This document shows, piece by piece, positions 1 through 7,991 of a stretch of 64,000 nucleotides of DNA. Position 1 is the stretch's first letter. Every line of letters begins with the position of its first letter. Below the pieces are notes generated by a model, which saw nothing but the letters and a program-made list of their open reading frames with translations, did no database searches and had not been told where the DNA came from. The translations under genes were made by a program, and so were the position numbers. This stretch comes from AC-56 sp963702195 (GTDB taxonomy: Bacteria > Actinomycetota > Thermoleophilia > Solirubrobacterales > 70-9), in NCBI GenBank assembly GCA_963702195.1, contig OY969725.1, positions 2,976,001 through 3,040,000 on the forward strand. Direction: 5' to 3'.

Positions 1-708
1 CAGATCCACAAGCAGCTCGACGCGTCGCTCGAGCGGCTCCAGACCGACTACATCGACCTCTACCAGTGCCACCGCCCCGACCCGGAGACGCCGATCGAGG
101 AGACGATGGAGGCGCTGACCGAAGTCGTCGAGGCGGGCAAGGTAAGGGAGATCGGGTTCTCCGAGTGGACCGTGGAGCAGGTCCGGGCGAGCCTCGAGGT
201 CCCCGGCACGAGGGACTTCGTCTCCTCGCAGCCGCAGTACAACATGATCTGGCGGGCTCCTGAGGCCCAGCTGATCCGCTTCTGCGCCGAGCGCGGGATC
301 TCCCAGATCGTCTGGTCTCCACTCGCCCAGGGGGTGCTCACGGGCAAGTACAAGCCAGGTGAACCGCACCCGCCGGACTCGCGCGCAGCGAGCGACGAGA
401 TGGGTTTCGCGATCTCCGCCTACATGGACGATGCGGTGCTCGAGGCGGTGCAACGGCTCGTGCCCATCGCGGAGGGCGCGGGGCTCAGCATGGTCGCGAT
501 GGCGCTGGCCTGGGTCCTGCGCCACCAGAACGTCGCCTCGGCGATCATCGGCGCCTCACGCCCGGAACAGGTCCACTCCGACGTGGCGGCCTCCGGAGTC
601 GAGCTGTCACCGGACGTCCTGGACGCACTCGACGAGGCGCTGAGCGACGTGATGATCTCGTTGCCAAAGCTGGCCGCCTTCGCCCAGGAGGGCGTCAAGC
701 ACCGGTGA
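1..708 (+). CDS. Aldo/keto reductase, C-terminal part (5' end outside window)
   Basis: The reading frame is open from base 1, so the start lies upstream. The visible 235 residues carry the second half of an aldo/keto reductase TIM barrel: an LDASLERLQTDYIDLYQCH strand near the start, GFSEWTVEQV, SQPQYNMIWR, then WSPLAQGVLTGKY, which is typical of the Kv-beta/YajO-like branch. Members are NADPH-dependent oxidoreductases of small aldehydes and ketones; the substrate cannot be told. The catalytic Tyr and Lys lie upstream of the window; the conserved His is at the visible N-terminus (QCH). The gene is convergent with the hemolysin-III gene, whose stop is about 14 bp away. Confidence 0.9.
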   Translation, partial: QIHKQLDASLERLQTDYIDLYQCHRPDPETPIEETMEALTEVVEAGKVREIGFSEWTVEQVRASLEVPGTRDFVSSQPQYNMIWRAPEAQLIRFCAERGISQIVWSPLAQGVLTGKYKPGEPHPPDSRAASDEMGFAISAYMDDAVLEAVQRLVPIAEGAGLSMVAMALAWVLRHQNVASAIIGASRPEQVHSDVAASGVELSPDVLDALDEALSDVMISLPKLAAFAQEGVKHR

Positions 709-721
709 GATCGGCCTCGGC

Positions 722-1675
722 TCAGCCCGACGGCAGCGCGTAGATCGCGATCGCGGCGAAGTGCGCGGCGGCCGCGGCCAGCACCAGCACGTGGAAGATC
801 TCGTGGTAGCCGAACACGGCCGGGTTCGGGTCCGGGCGCTGGCGCGCATAGACGATCGCACCCGTCGTGTAGAGGACCCCGCCCGCGGCGATCAGGATCC
901 CGGCGCCGATCCCGGCGTCCACCACGATCGCCGGGAAGCCGAGCAAGCCGATCCAGCCCACCGCGAGGTAGACGATCGTCGACACCCACTTCGGCGCGTC
1001 CACCCAGATCAGCTCGACGATGATGCCCGCGATCGCACCCGCCCACACCGCGATCAGCAGCGCGCTCGCCAGCGGGCCACTCATCACCAGGAGCGCGAAC
1101 GGGGTCACGGTCCCGGCGATCAGCAGGAAGATCATCGAGTGGTCCAGCCGGCGCATCCACTTGCGGATCTCCGGCCGGCGCCAGTTGACCCGGTGGTAGA
1201 GGGCGCTCGTGCCGAGGAGCCCCGACAGGGAGATGGCGTAGATCGCCATCGCGATCCGGGCCTGGCCGGAGGGCGCGGCCCAGATCAGCGCTCCGCCCGC
1301 GACCAGGGAGATGAAGAAGGCCCACTCGTGGGTCACGCCCCGAAGGCGTGGCTTGGTGCGGGCGATGAGCTCCTCGGCGGCGGCCTTGGCCTCCGTGACG
1401 CGCTCGGTCGCGGCCGTCTTCGCCTCCGTGACGCGCTCCGTGGCGGCGCTCCTGGCCTCCGTGACCCGATCGGTCGCGGCCGCCTTGGCCTCCGACATGC
1501 GCTCGGATGCCGCCGACTTCGCGTCGGTCACCCGCTGCTGCGCTCGCTCCCGCCTGGTCACCAAGCGAGCATAGAGAACGCGGAGGGTGCGGGCGTTACT
1601 TGGCAACGTCCACGCGCCAAACGCTACATATAGCGCCACGATGAGGAAGGAAACCGCTACCGCTAGTAGAATCAA
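722..1675 (-). CDS. Hemolysin III / PAQR-like membrane protein with N-terminal 11-residue repeat stalk
   Basis: The C-terminal ~205 residues match the hemolysin-III/PAQR-type family: seven membrane segments with SALYHR, RLDHSMIFLLIAGT and the final FGYHEIFHVLVL His motif. Upstream of this lie five consecutive 11-residue repeats of the type VTEAKAAATER (about 1370-1535), predicted to be a long charged amphipathic helix, and before them a hydrophobic segment (LILLAVAVSFLIVALYV). The start is uncertain. TTG at 1675 keeps the first membrane segment but nearly abuts the nrdR start; GTG at 1639 or 1531 and ATG at 1498 are alternatives. Codons of the first ~25 residues are less GC-rich than the rest, perhaps because regulatory sites for nrdR lie there. 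The function of hemolysin III in bacteria is not settled. Confidence 0.7.
   Translation of the reverse strand: MILLAVAVSFLIVALYVAFGAWTLPSNARTLRVLYARLVTRRERAQQRVTDAKSAASERMSEAKAAATDRVTEARSAATERVTEAKTAATERVTEAKAAAEELIARTKPRLRGVTHEWAFFISLVAGGALIWAAPSGQARIAMAIYAISLSGLLGTSALYHRVNWRRPEIRKWMRRLDHSMIFLLIAGTVTPFALLVMSGPLASALLIAVWAGAIAGIIVELIWVDAPKWVSTIVYLAVGWIGLLGFPAIVVDAGIGAGILIAAGGVLYTTGAIVYARQRPDPNPAVFGYHEIFHVLVLAAAAAHFAAIAIYALPSG
1621..1668 (+). promoter_or_regulatory. Tandem NrdR-box-like operators upstream of nrdR-nrdJ
   Basis: Two inverted repeats precede nrdR: CGCTA-CATA-TAGCG at 1622-1635 (perfect arms) and CGCTA-CCGC-TAGTA at 1655-1668, 33 bp apart start to start, about three helical turns. 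This matches the known architecture of NrdR boxes (paired AT-centred palindromes of roughly 16 bp). A possible -35 (TTGGCA, 1600-1605) places a -10 (TACATA, 1625-1630, spacer 19) inside box 1, as expected for repression. Because nrdR is the first gene, the arrangement suggests autoregulation of nrdR-nrdJ. It overlaps the putative N-terminus of the divergent hemolysin-III gene. Confidence 0.65.
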
Positions 1676-1679
1676 TGGG

Positions 1680-2189
1680 GTGGTTTGCCCCTCTTGCCGC
1701 ACTCCGACTCGCGTCCTCGAAAGCCGTCGCGCGCCCGACGGCGACGTCGTGCGGCGCCGGCGCGAGTGCCCGCAGTGCGGCCGCCGCTTCACCACCTTCG
1801 AGCGTCGCGACCCCGAGCCGGCCTTCGTGACCAAGCGCGACGGCGAGACGCAGCGCTTCGACCGGACCAAGCTCCGGGCAGCGCTTCTGGCCGCCGCCCA
1901 CAAGCGCCCGGTGACCGCCGTGGACGTGGAGACGATCGTCGACCGGATCGAGGTCGCCGCGGCGGACGCCGGCGCGCTGGAGACCAAGCGGATCGGCGAG
2001 CTCTGCCTGACGGAGCTCGAGACCCTCGACCGGGGGGCCTACCTCCAGTTCCTGGGAACCCTGGCCGACCCCGTGCCCGCAATTTCCGAGCAAACGGCAG
2101 CGACGAGCCCGAGTGGTTCCGTCCGGGTCGGGCGCGAGGATCCTCAGTCACCCCCGAAAGCTGCCGCAAGGAGAGGACTTGATGAGTAA
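1680..2189 (+). CDS. nrdR: Transcriptional repressor NrdR
   Basis: NrdR is a zinc-ribbon/ATP-cone repressor of ribonucleotide reductase genes that senses ATP/dATP. The N-terminal zinc ribbon is CPSC...CPQC (residues ~3-33) with the RRRRECPQCGRRFTTFER core, followed by an ATP-cone (VTKRDGETQRFDRTKLRAAL and onward). GTG at 1680 gives the family-typical M-x-C-P-x-C beginning; ATG at 1641 would add 13 residues and overlap the second operator. The tail after ~residue 137 is longer than usual and low in complexity. The stop overlaps the nrdJ start by 8 bp, so the two genes are translationally coupled. Confidence 0.93.
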   Translation: MVCPSCRTPTRVLESRRAPDGDVVRRRRECPQCGRRFTTFERRDPEPAFVTKRDGETQRFDRTKLRAALLAAAHKRPVTAVDVETIVDRIEVAAADAGALETKRIGELCLTELETLDRGAYLQFLGTLADPVPAISEQTAATSPSGSVRVGREDPQSPPKAAARRGLDE

Positions 2190-4995
2190 AACGGCTGCAA
2201 ACGACGCACGGACCACGGATGCGGGACTGACGGTCGAACGCCGCCACACGGCCCCCGGCGTCCACCCCTTCGACGAGGTCGAGTGGGAGGTCCGCGACGC
2301 GATCATCGGCGACCCGGAGAACCCCGCGTTCGAGCAGCGCGGCGTCGAGTTCCCGAAGACCTGGTCGCAGAACGCGACCAACATCGTCGCCCAGAAGTAC
2401 TTCCGCGGCCGGATCGGCTCGCCGGAGCGCGAGAGCTCCGTCAAGCAGATGATCTCGCGAGTGGCCCGGACGATCGCCGGCTGGGGGCGCGAGGGCGACT
2501 ACTTCGCGACCGACGAGGACGCCGACGCCTTCGAGGCCGAGCTCACCCACATCCTGCTCCACCAGGAGGCGGCCTTCAACAGCCCGGTCTGGTTCAACGT
2601 GGGCTTCGAGGAGCACCCGCAGTGCTCGGCCTGCTTCATCTTGAGCGTCCAGGACACGATGGAGTCGATCCTCGACTGGAACACCAAGGAGGGCATGATC
2701 TTCCGCGGCGGGTCCGGCTCGGGCATCAACCTCTCCAACATCCGCTCCTCGAAGGAGCACCTGTCCAAGGGCGGCCTCGCGTCCGGCCCGGTCAGCTTCA
2801 TGCGCGGCGCCGACGCGTGGGCGGGCACGATCAAGTCCGGCGGCAAGACCCGCCGCGCGGCGAAGATGGTCGTCCTCGACGTCGACCACCCCGACATCAA
2901 GGACTTCATCTGGTGCAAGGCGCGCGAGGAGGAGAAGGCGGCCGCGCTGCGCGACGCCGGCTTCGACATGCGGATCGACTCGGACTCGTTCCACTCGATC
3001 CAGTATCAGAACGCCAACAACTCGGTCCGAGTGACCGAGGAGTTCATGCAGGCGGTCGAGGCGGGCGATGACTGGGATCTCACAGCGCGGGTCACGGGTG
3101 AGCCGGTCGAGACCGTCGCAGCGCGCGAGCTGATGCGCGAGATCGCCGACGCCGCCTGGCGGTGCGCCGATCCGGGCGTCCAGTACGACACGACGATCAA
3201 CCGCTGGCACACGTGCCCGGAGTCGGGTCGGATCAACGCGTCCAACCCCTGCTCCGAGTACATGCACGTCGACGACTCGGCCTGCAACCTGGCCTCGATC
3301 AACCTGATGAAGTTCCGCCGCTCAGACGGCAGCTTCGACACCGAGCGCTTCGCGCACGCGGTGGACGTGGTCTTCCTCGCGCAGGAGATCATCGTCAGCC
3401 CGTCGAGCTATCCGACCGAGGAGATCGGCGCGAACGCCCGTGCGTTCCGCCAGCTCGGCCTGGGCTACGCCAACCTCGGCGCCCTGCTGATGGCCGACGG
3501 CGTCCCCTACAACTCCGACGAGGGTCGCAACGTGGCCGCCGCGATCACCGCGCTCATGACCGGGCGCGGCTACCGCAAGTCGGCCGAGGTGGCCGCAGCG
3601 GTCGGTCCGTACGACGAGTATGAGAAGAACCGCGAGCCGCACAACAACGTGATGCGCATGCATCGCGATGCCGCCTACGAGGTCGACGCGACGGGTGTGA
3701 AGGGCGACCTGGTCGAAGCGGCCCGGGAGGCCTGGGACGAGGCGGTCGAGCTCGGCGACGAGCACGGCTACCGCAACGCGCAGGCGACCGTGCTGGCCCC
3801 CACCGGAACGATCAGCTTCCTGATGGACTGCGACACCACGGGCATCGAGCCCGACTTCTCGCTGGTCAAGTTCAAGGAGCTGGTCGGCGGCGGGCAGATG
3901 ACGATCGTCAACCGCACGGTGCCGATGGCACTGGCGACGCTCGGCTACTCCGACAGCGAGATCGAGCAGATCGAGGCCTACATCAACGACAAGGCCACGA
4001 TCGTCGGCGCGCCCGGCCTGAAGGACGAGCACCTGCCGGTGTTCGACGTGGCGGTCGGCGAGCGGGCCATCTCGCACATGGGCCACATCCGGATGATGTC
4101 GGCGGTCCAACCGTTCATCTCGGGGGCGATCTCGAAGACCGTCAACCTGCCGGAGTCGGCGACGGTCGAGGACATCGCCGACGCCTACACCCAGGGCTGG
4201 AGCCTCGGCCTGAAGGCGCTCGCGATCTACCGTGACGGCTCGAAGACCGCACAGGCCCTTCGCACCGACGCCGGCGAGAAGAAGTCCGAGCCGGCGGCCG
4301 CCGCGGAGCCCACCGAGTCGCGGCCGACGCGACGCAAGATGCCTCGCGAGCGCGAGTCGATCACCCACAAGTTCTCGATCGCCGGTCACGAGGGCTACAT
4401 CACGGCCGGCAAGTACGAGGACGGGTCGATCGGCGAGATCTTCCTCACCGACATCGGCAAGGAGGGCTCGACGCTCCGCGGCATGATGAACGCGTTCGCG
4501 ACCGCGATCTCGATCGGCCTGCAGTACGGCGTGCCGCTCGAGGTATTCGTGAAGAAGTTCAGCTACATGCGCTTCGACCCGGAGGGGATCACGTCGAACC
4601 CGGAGATCCCGTTCGCCAAGTCGATGCCCGACTACATCATGCGCTGGCTCGCGAGCCGCTTCATCGATGACCTCGACGAGCTGGAGGACCTCGGCATCCT
4701 CACCCCGGAGGTCCGCGCCCGCCGCGAAGCCCAGCAGACGCTGATGCTCGACGACGAGCCGGAGGCCAACGGGTCAAACGGCGGCAACGGCAACGGCCAC
4801 TCCAAGGGCGGCAGCGAGGCAAGTGGCGGATCGGTGGCCCCCACCGAGGCGCTCACCGACACCCCACCGGTGGTCCCGGCGAAGATGTCGGGCTCCGACC
4901 TGGGCCCGGCGTGCGAGCAGTGCGGCGGCATGATGCAGCGGACGGGCTCGTGCTACACGTGCTCGAGCTGCGGCAACAACACGGGCTGCGGCTGA
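2182..4995 (+). CDS. nrdJ: Adenosylcobalamin-dependent ribonucleoside-diphosphate reductase (class II)
   Basis: Class II ribonucleotide reductase of 937 residues, close to actinobacterial NrdJ length; it makes deoxynucleotides using adenosylcobalamin instead of a diiron subunit. The ATG at 2182 follows AAGGAGAG at a good distance and gives MSKTAANDA; the frame is open further upstream but that part overlaps nrdR. Visible motifs are GGSGSGINLS, the active-site SNPCSE (Cys357), LAPTGTISFLMDCDTTG(I)EP, and a Cys-rich tail (CEQCGG...CYTCSSCGNNTGCG) of the type that re-reduces the active site. A Gly/Asn-rich linker precedes the tail. Expression is probably controlled by the NrdR boxes upstream of nrdR. 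Confidence 0.97.
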   Translation: MSKTAANDARTTDAGLTVERRHTAPGVHPFDEVEWEVRDAIIGDPENPAFEQRGVEFPKTWSQNATNIVAQKYFRGRIGSPERESSVKQMISRVARTIAGWGREGDYFATDEDADAFEAELTHILLHQEAAFNSPVWFNVGFEEHPQCSACFILSVQDTMESILDWNTKEGMIFRGGSGSGINLSNIRSSKEHLSKGGLASGPVSFMRGADAWAGTIKSGGKTRRAAKMVVLDVDHPDIKDFIWCKAREEEKAAALRDAGFDMRIDSDSFHSIQYQNANNSVRVTEEFMQAVEAGDDWDLTARVTGEPVETVAARELMREIADAAWRCADPGVQYDTTINRWHTCPESGRINASNPCSEYMHVDDSACNLASINLMKFRRSDGSFDTERFAHAVDVVFLAQEIIVSPSSYPTEEIGANARAFRQLGLGYANLGALLMADGVPYNSDEGRNVAAAITALMTGRGYRKSAEVAAAVGPYDEYEKNREPHNNVMRMHRDAAYEVDATGVKGDLVEAAREAWDEAVELGDEHGYRNAQATVLAPTGTISFLMDCDTTGIEPDFSLVKFKELVGGGQMTIVNRTVPMALATLGYSDSEIEQIEAYINDKATIVGAPGLKDEHLPVFDVAVGERAISHMGHIRMMSAVQPFISGAISKTVNLPESATVEDIADAYTQGWSLGLKALAIYRDGSKTAQALRTDAGEKKSEPAAAAEPTESRPTRRKMPRERESITHKFSIAGHEGYITAGKYEDGSIGEIFLTDIGKEGSTLRGMMNAFATAISIGLQYGVPLEVFVKKFSYMRFDPEGITSNPEIPFAKSMPDYIMRWLASRFIDDLDELEDLGILTPEVRARREAQQTLMLDDEPEANGSNGGNGNGHSKGGSEASGGSVAPTEALTDTPPVVPAKMSGSDLGPACEQCGGMMQRTGSCYTCSSCGNNTGCG

Positions 4996-5014
4996 TGGGC
5001 GTGGCCACGCCCAT
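4995..5014 (+). terminator. 20-bp perfect palindrome after nrdJ
   Basis: ATGGGCGTGG/CCACGCCCAT begins on the last base of the nrdJ stop codon. As RNA it can form an 8-bp GC-rich stem with a GGCC loop, but no U-tract follows. It may be a stem-type terminator or mRNA end-protection element; the insertion sequence begins shortly downstream. Confidence 0.4.
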
Positions 5015-5025
5015 GTCCTAAATCA

Positions 5026-5034
5026 CTTCTGCTT
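5026..5034 (+). repeat. Left half of the dispersed palindrome, split by the IS30 element
   Basis: CTTCTGCTT here equals the left arm of the intact palindrome found at 8663-8688. The matching right half (GCGAAAAGCAGAAG) lies on the other side of the IS at 6403-6416, so the element appears to sit inside one copy of the palindrome. Confidence 0.6.
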
Positions 5035-5039
5035 CCGCA

Positions 5040-6402
5040 TGCGGTCTCAATGAATCACCGCACCACCTGACTATCCGGGCAGCCTGGTTGGCTGCCCGGC
5101 GATCGAAAGGTGGTGGCGATGAGGCAGTGGCCGCAGTGGCGCCGCGAGCAGATCTGGGAGCTGCGAGCGAGGGGGCTCTCGATCCACGCGATCGCGCGGG
5201 AGATGGGGACCTTCCGCCCGACCGTTGCCCGGTACTTGAACTTGACCGGAGGCGTCAGGCCGAAGCCGCGAAAGCGCGCCGAGCGCTGTCTTTCTGCCAC
5301 TGAGCGCGAGGAGATCTCGCGCGCTTTGGCGCGCGGCGAGAGCTTCAGGGCGATCGGGCGATCGGCCGCCCGCACACGACCGTGGCTCGGGAGGTGAGCC
5401 GAAACGGCGGTCGCCGCGGCTACCGGGCGCGGTCAGCCGAGGCTAGGGCGTGGCGCAGGGCGCGTCGCCCGAAGCGATCAAAGCTCGCCACAAACGCCAG
5501 GCTGCGAGCCCTGGTCGAAGAGAAGCTGGGGCTCGAGTGGTCTCCGCAGCAGATCTCCGCCTGGCTTCGCCGCACCTATAGCGATGATCCAGGCATGCAG
5601 GTCTCACACGAGACGATCTATCTCTCGCTCTTCGTCCAGTCGCGCGGGGCCCTAAAGCGGGGGCTCTGCGATCACCTCAGAAGCCGCCGGCGCCTTCGCC
5701 GCCCGCCCACACAGCGCTCAAAGCACCAGGGCCAGGGCAAGATCCGCCAGATGGTGATGATCTCCGAGCGCCCGGCCGAGGTCGAAGACCGCGCCGTGCC
5801 GGGCCACTGGGAGGGCGATCTTCTGCTCGGAAAGCTCCCAACCGCGATCGCGACCCTGGTCGAGCGCTCCACGCGCTATTGCCAGCTCGTCGCCCTGCCC
5901 GAGGGCCAGGGAGCCGAGGCGGTCCGCGACGCGCTCGCCCACTCAATCGGGGAGCTGCCGGAGCAGCTTCGCCGCTCGCTCACCTGGGACCAGGGCAAGG
6001 AGATGCGCGACCACCTGCAGTTCACGGTCGACACCGGGATCCAGATCTACTTCTGCGATCCGAAAAGCCCCTGGCAGCGGGGCTCGAACGAGAACACAAA
6101 CGGCCTCTTGCGCCAGTACTTCCCCAGGCGCACCGACCTCGGCCGCTTCACACAAGAAGAGCTCGACGCCGTCGCCGAGAAGCTAAACGGCAGGCCCCGG
6201 CAAACGCTCGGCTGGATGACCCCCGCCGAGCGGCTCGCCGAGGTCCTCGCGCAGACACCGGCGAGCTGAGCCCACGCTCGCTGCTACGCCTCGGCCTACG
6301 GCCTCGGCTCCGCCGCGAGCGCGACCGCTACCTACTCACCGCTCCACCGCTATGGCACCCTTTCTCGGGTCCGGGGTGGTGCATTGACCCCTTGAGGTCG
6401 CA
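5040..6402 (+). mobile_element. IS30-family insertion sequence, about 1.36 kb
   Basis: The element is bounded by 28-bp imperfect terminal inverted repeats at 5040-5067 and 6375-6402 (21/28 matches: TGCG..CTCAA.G..TCA..GCACCACC). It carries one transposase gene in two frames. Size, inverted repeats and the protein fit the IS30 family. The flanks are the two halves of a dispersed palindrome, in line with the known preference of IS30-type elements for palindromic targets. A clear 2-3 bp target duplication is not certain (GC is possible). If the palindrome halves are counted as part of the element the ends move to 5026 and 6416. Confidence 0.85.
5110..6269 (+). pseudogene. IS30-family transposase, frameshifted
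   Basis: The gene is split by a -1-type shift near 5360-5382. Frame 1 (5110-5397) encodes the N-terminal helix-turn-helix part, ending in ISRALARGESFRAIGRS. The other frame supplies GRPHTTVAREVSRNGG and continues to 6269 with the DDE catalytic core: GHWEGDLLLG, the LTWDQGKEM region, and FCDPKSPWQRGSNENTNGLLRQYFP with the terminal Glu. Joining the frames restores an IS30 transposase of about 385 residues that aligns through the junction. No classical slippery heptamer is visible there, so a disabling indel or a sequencing error is more likely than programmed frameshifting. Confidence 0.85.
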
Positions 6403-6416
6403 GCGAAAAGCAGAAG
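6403..6416 (+). repeat. Right half of the palindrome interrupted by the IS
   Basis: GCGAAAAGCAGAAG is 14/14 identical to the right half of the intact palindrome at 8675-8688. It directly follows the right inverted repeat of the IS. Confidence 0.6.
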
Positions 6417-6462
6417 CCTGGAGGCCGCCTCAACCCCTCCGGGCGGGTCCGCCAGCACACGC

Positions 6463-7248
6463 TTAGGCCACTACCCAGTCGGACTCAATCCGCCGCGCAC
6501 CGTCTTGACAGACGAACGGCACGTTCCCGACGCTGCCTTCACCCTGCGTACAAGTGACGCCACCGAACTGGCAGTGAGCCTGTCGAGCGCAGCTTCGCGG
6601 CGCGGCCTTGAGCACCGCATCGGCCATGGCACAGTCGCCGTCCCAGATCTTGATCACGCCCGTTCCAGAGGCAGCCCGGACATCGTGCAGCCCCGAGCAC
6701 TCCCGAGACGGGATCAACGAACACGAGGCGCTCGCTCCCGGGCAGCTCACCGTTTGCGTTCGCAGGTTGAGCGAGCCCTTTGCTCCGTGCTCGCCGACGA
6801 AGCGCAGCGAACCGCGATGTGGATGAGCCGGGAGATGAGGGCCGACCAGCTTTAGAGCCCCGGTTCCGGCCAGCTCGATCAGCTTGTAGCCGTTCGTCTT
6901 GCGCTCGCTCTGGCAAGCACGAAAGCGCGTGATCACCAAGACCCCGGTCGTCCTGCCCTCGTCGGCGGCCCCGGCCTCGATCGTGGCCGACTCGCGGTGT
7001 GTAGTCACCTCCCAGCCGTTCGCGACGTGGGCGACGGTCGGCTCCTCTCCGAACTGCGACTTCGGGCGGCGCAAGATCCGCGCTGGTTGCGGATGGTGGA
7101 GCCATCCGGAACATCCCGCGGGCCGCTGTCGCTGAGCTTGACCGCTGGCGGCCGACGTGGCAGCGTCCCGCGACGTCGTCGTCGCATTTCCGCCCCCGCA
7201 GCCGCTAAGCGCCATGGCGATCAGGCTTCCTGCCATAGGGAACAACAT
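6463..7248 (-). CDS. Putative secreted lipoprotein, unknown function
   Basis: The 261-residue product starts MLFPMAGSLIAMALSGCGGG, a signal peptide with lipobox LSGC, so it is probably a membrane-anchored lipoprotein. The frame is open far upstream to 7935, but that part is antisense-like and overlaps the next gene; ATG at 7248 (or 7236) is chosen for the signal peptide. The mature part has several Cys (for example VTCTQGEG...VPFVCQDGARR near the end) and no family I recognise. It lies on the accessory side of the IS element and is oriented towards it. Confidence 0.65.
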   Translation of the reverse strand: MLFPMAGSLIAMALSGCGGGNATTTSRDAATSAASGQAQRQRPAGCSGWLHHPQPARILRRPKSQFGEEPTVAHVANGWEVTTHRESATIEAGAADEGRTTGVLVITRFRACQSERKTNGYKLIELAGTGALKLVGPHLPAHPHRGSLRFVGEHGAKGSLNLRTQTVSCPGASASCSLIPSRECSGLHDVRAASGTGVIKIWDGDCAMADAVLKAAPRSCARQAHCQFGGVTCTQGEGSVGNVPFVCQDGARRIESDWVVA

Positions 7249-7331
7249 GCCGCCGAACAGGGCCCGCAGTAGCACCGGCCGAGTATCGCAGCGCGGGGTG
7301 GCCGTTCCACGTCCTAGAAGCGCCGTGTGTC

Positions 7332-7913
7332 CTATCCGTCGAGAGTCACGGAGTCGTCCTTGAGGTGAAGCGTCCCTGTGACGCCATTGGTGCTCGTGAA
7401 CTGAAGGTTGCCGCGCTTTTGTGCCCAGCCAATGACCTGGCAGCCCACGGGGGCCTTGGTGATCTTGAGGCCGCCGGCTTGGGAAACGTAAACGAAATCG
7501 GTCCTCGGGGAAGCGCCTTGCCGTGTGATCAGGAACGTGCCCTCGTCGGGATGGCCGTAGCCCCGGCCCCCGGCGTAGACAGTCGTCGAGCGACCGCCGA
7601 CACTCGCTGACCATGCGTTTCGCACGGGACCGATCACCGAAGCACTGTACGGCGAAGAATCGCCTTGAACAATGCGTGCCGAGCGTGTTCCGGTTAGCCG
7701 GGCGGCTCGAGCGCGGCACGGATTCGTGATCTCTTTTGCAGCGTTGGTGCTGGATGACGTGCTCGATGATCCGCCGCCACAGCCGGTCATGGCGGCGATG
7801 CCCAGCGACATCACCATGAGTGCGGCTCCTGCGCCGCGGCGCCAGGGCCGATCTTTGACGGTCGTGGGTCTGCTGCGAATGCCGCGCGGTGTCATGGGTC
7901 GTGAAGTATCCAT
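7332..7913 (-). CDS. Putative lipoprotein, paralogue of the gene at 7992
   Basis: The N-terminus has a basic region, a hydrophobic stretch and the lipobox AMTGC followed by Gly/Ser; ATG at 7913 or 7895 could be the start. The last ~45 residues (GGLKITKAPVGCQVIGWAQ, then RGNLQFTSTNGVTGTLHLKDD) are nearly the same as in the divergent neighbour at 7992-8642. The middle contains GTFLITRQGASPRTDFVYVSQ, probably beta-rich. No known domain is recognised. The two genes are head to head, about 78 bp apart, and probably arose by inverted duplication. Confidence 0.72.
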   Translation of the reverse strand: MDTSRPMTPRGIRSRPTTVKDRPWRRGAGAALMVMSLGIAAMTGCGGGSSSTSSSTNAAKEITNPCRARAARLTGTRSARIVQGDSSPYSASVIGPVRNAWSASVGGRSTTVYAGGRGYGHPDEGTFLITRQGASPRTDFVYVSQAGGLKITKAPVGCQVIGWAQKRGNLQFTSTNGVTGTLHLKDDSVTLDG

Positions 7914-7991
7914 GCAGCAAGCCCGGGTCGCCCACCCCTGCTTTCGCCGGTGCGCCTGGCGCGCGCGTCCCTAGCCAGTTACCTTTGCTGC

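Noticed and set aside
420..1325. Minus-strand frame of 301 aa overlapping the aldo/keto reductase and hemolysin-III genes
   Set aside because: Different frame from the clear Hly-III protein; no recognisable domain.
1370..1537. Tandem ~33-bp repeats that might suggest a CRISPR-like array
   Set aside because: They are contiguous coding repeats of 11 residues with no spacers.
1789..3267. Long minus-strand open frame (492 aa) across nrdR/nrdJ
   Set aside because: It is antisense to two certain genes, with Arg/Gly/Ala/Asp-rich composition typical of high-GC shadow frames.
3322..4389. Minus-strand open frame of 355 aa within nrdJ
   Set aside because: Shadow of nrdJ codon bias; no domain.
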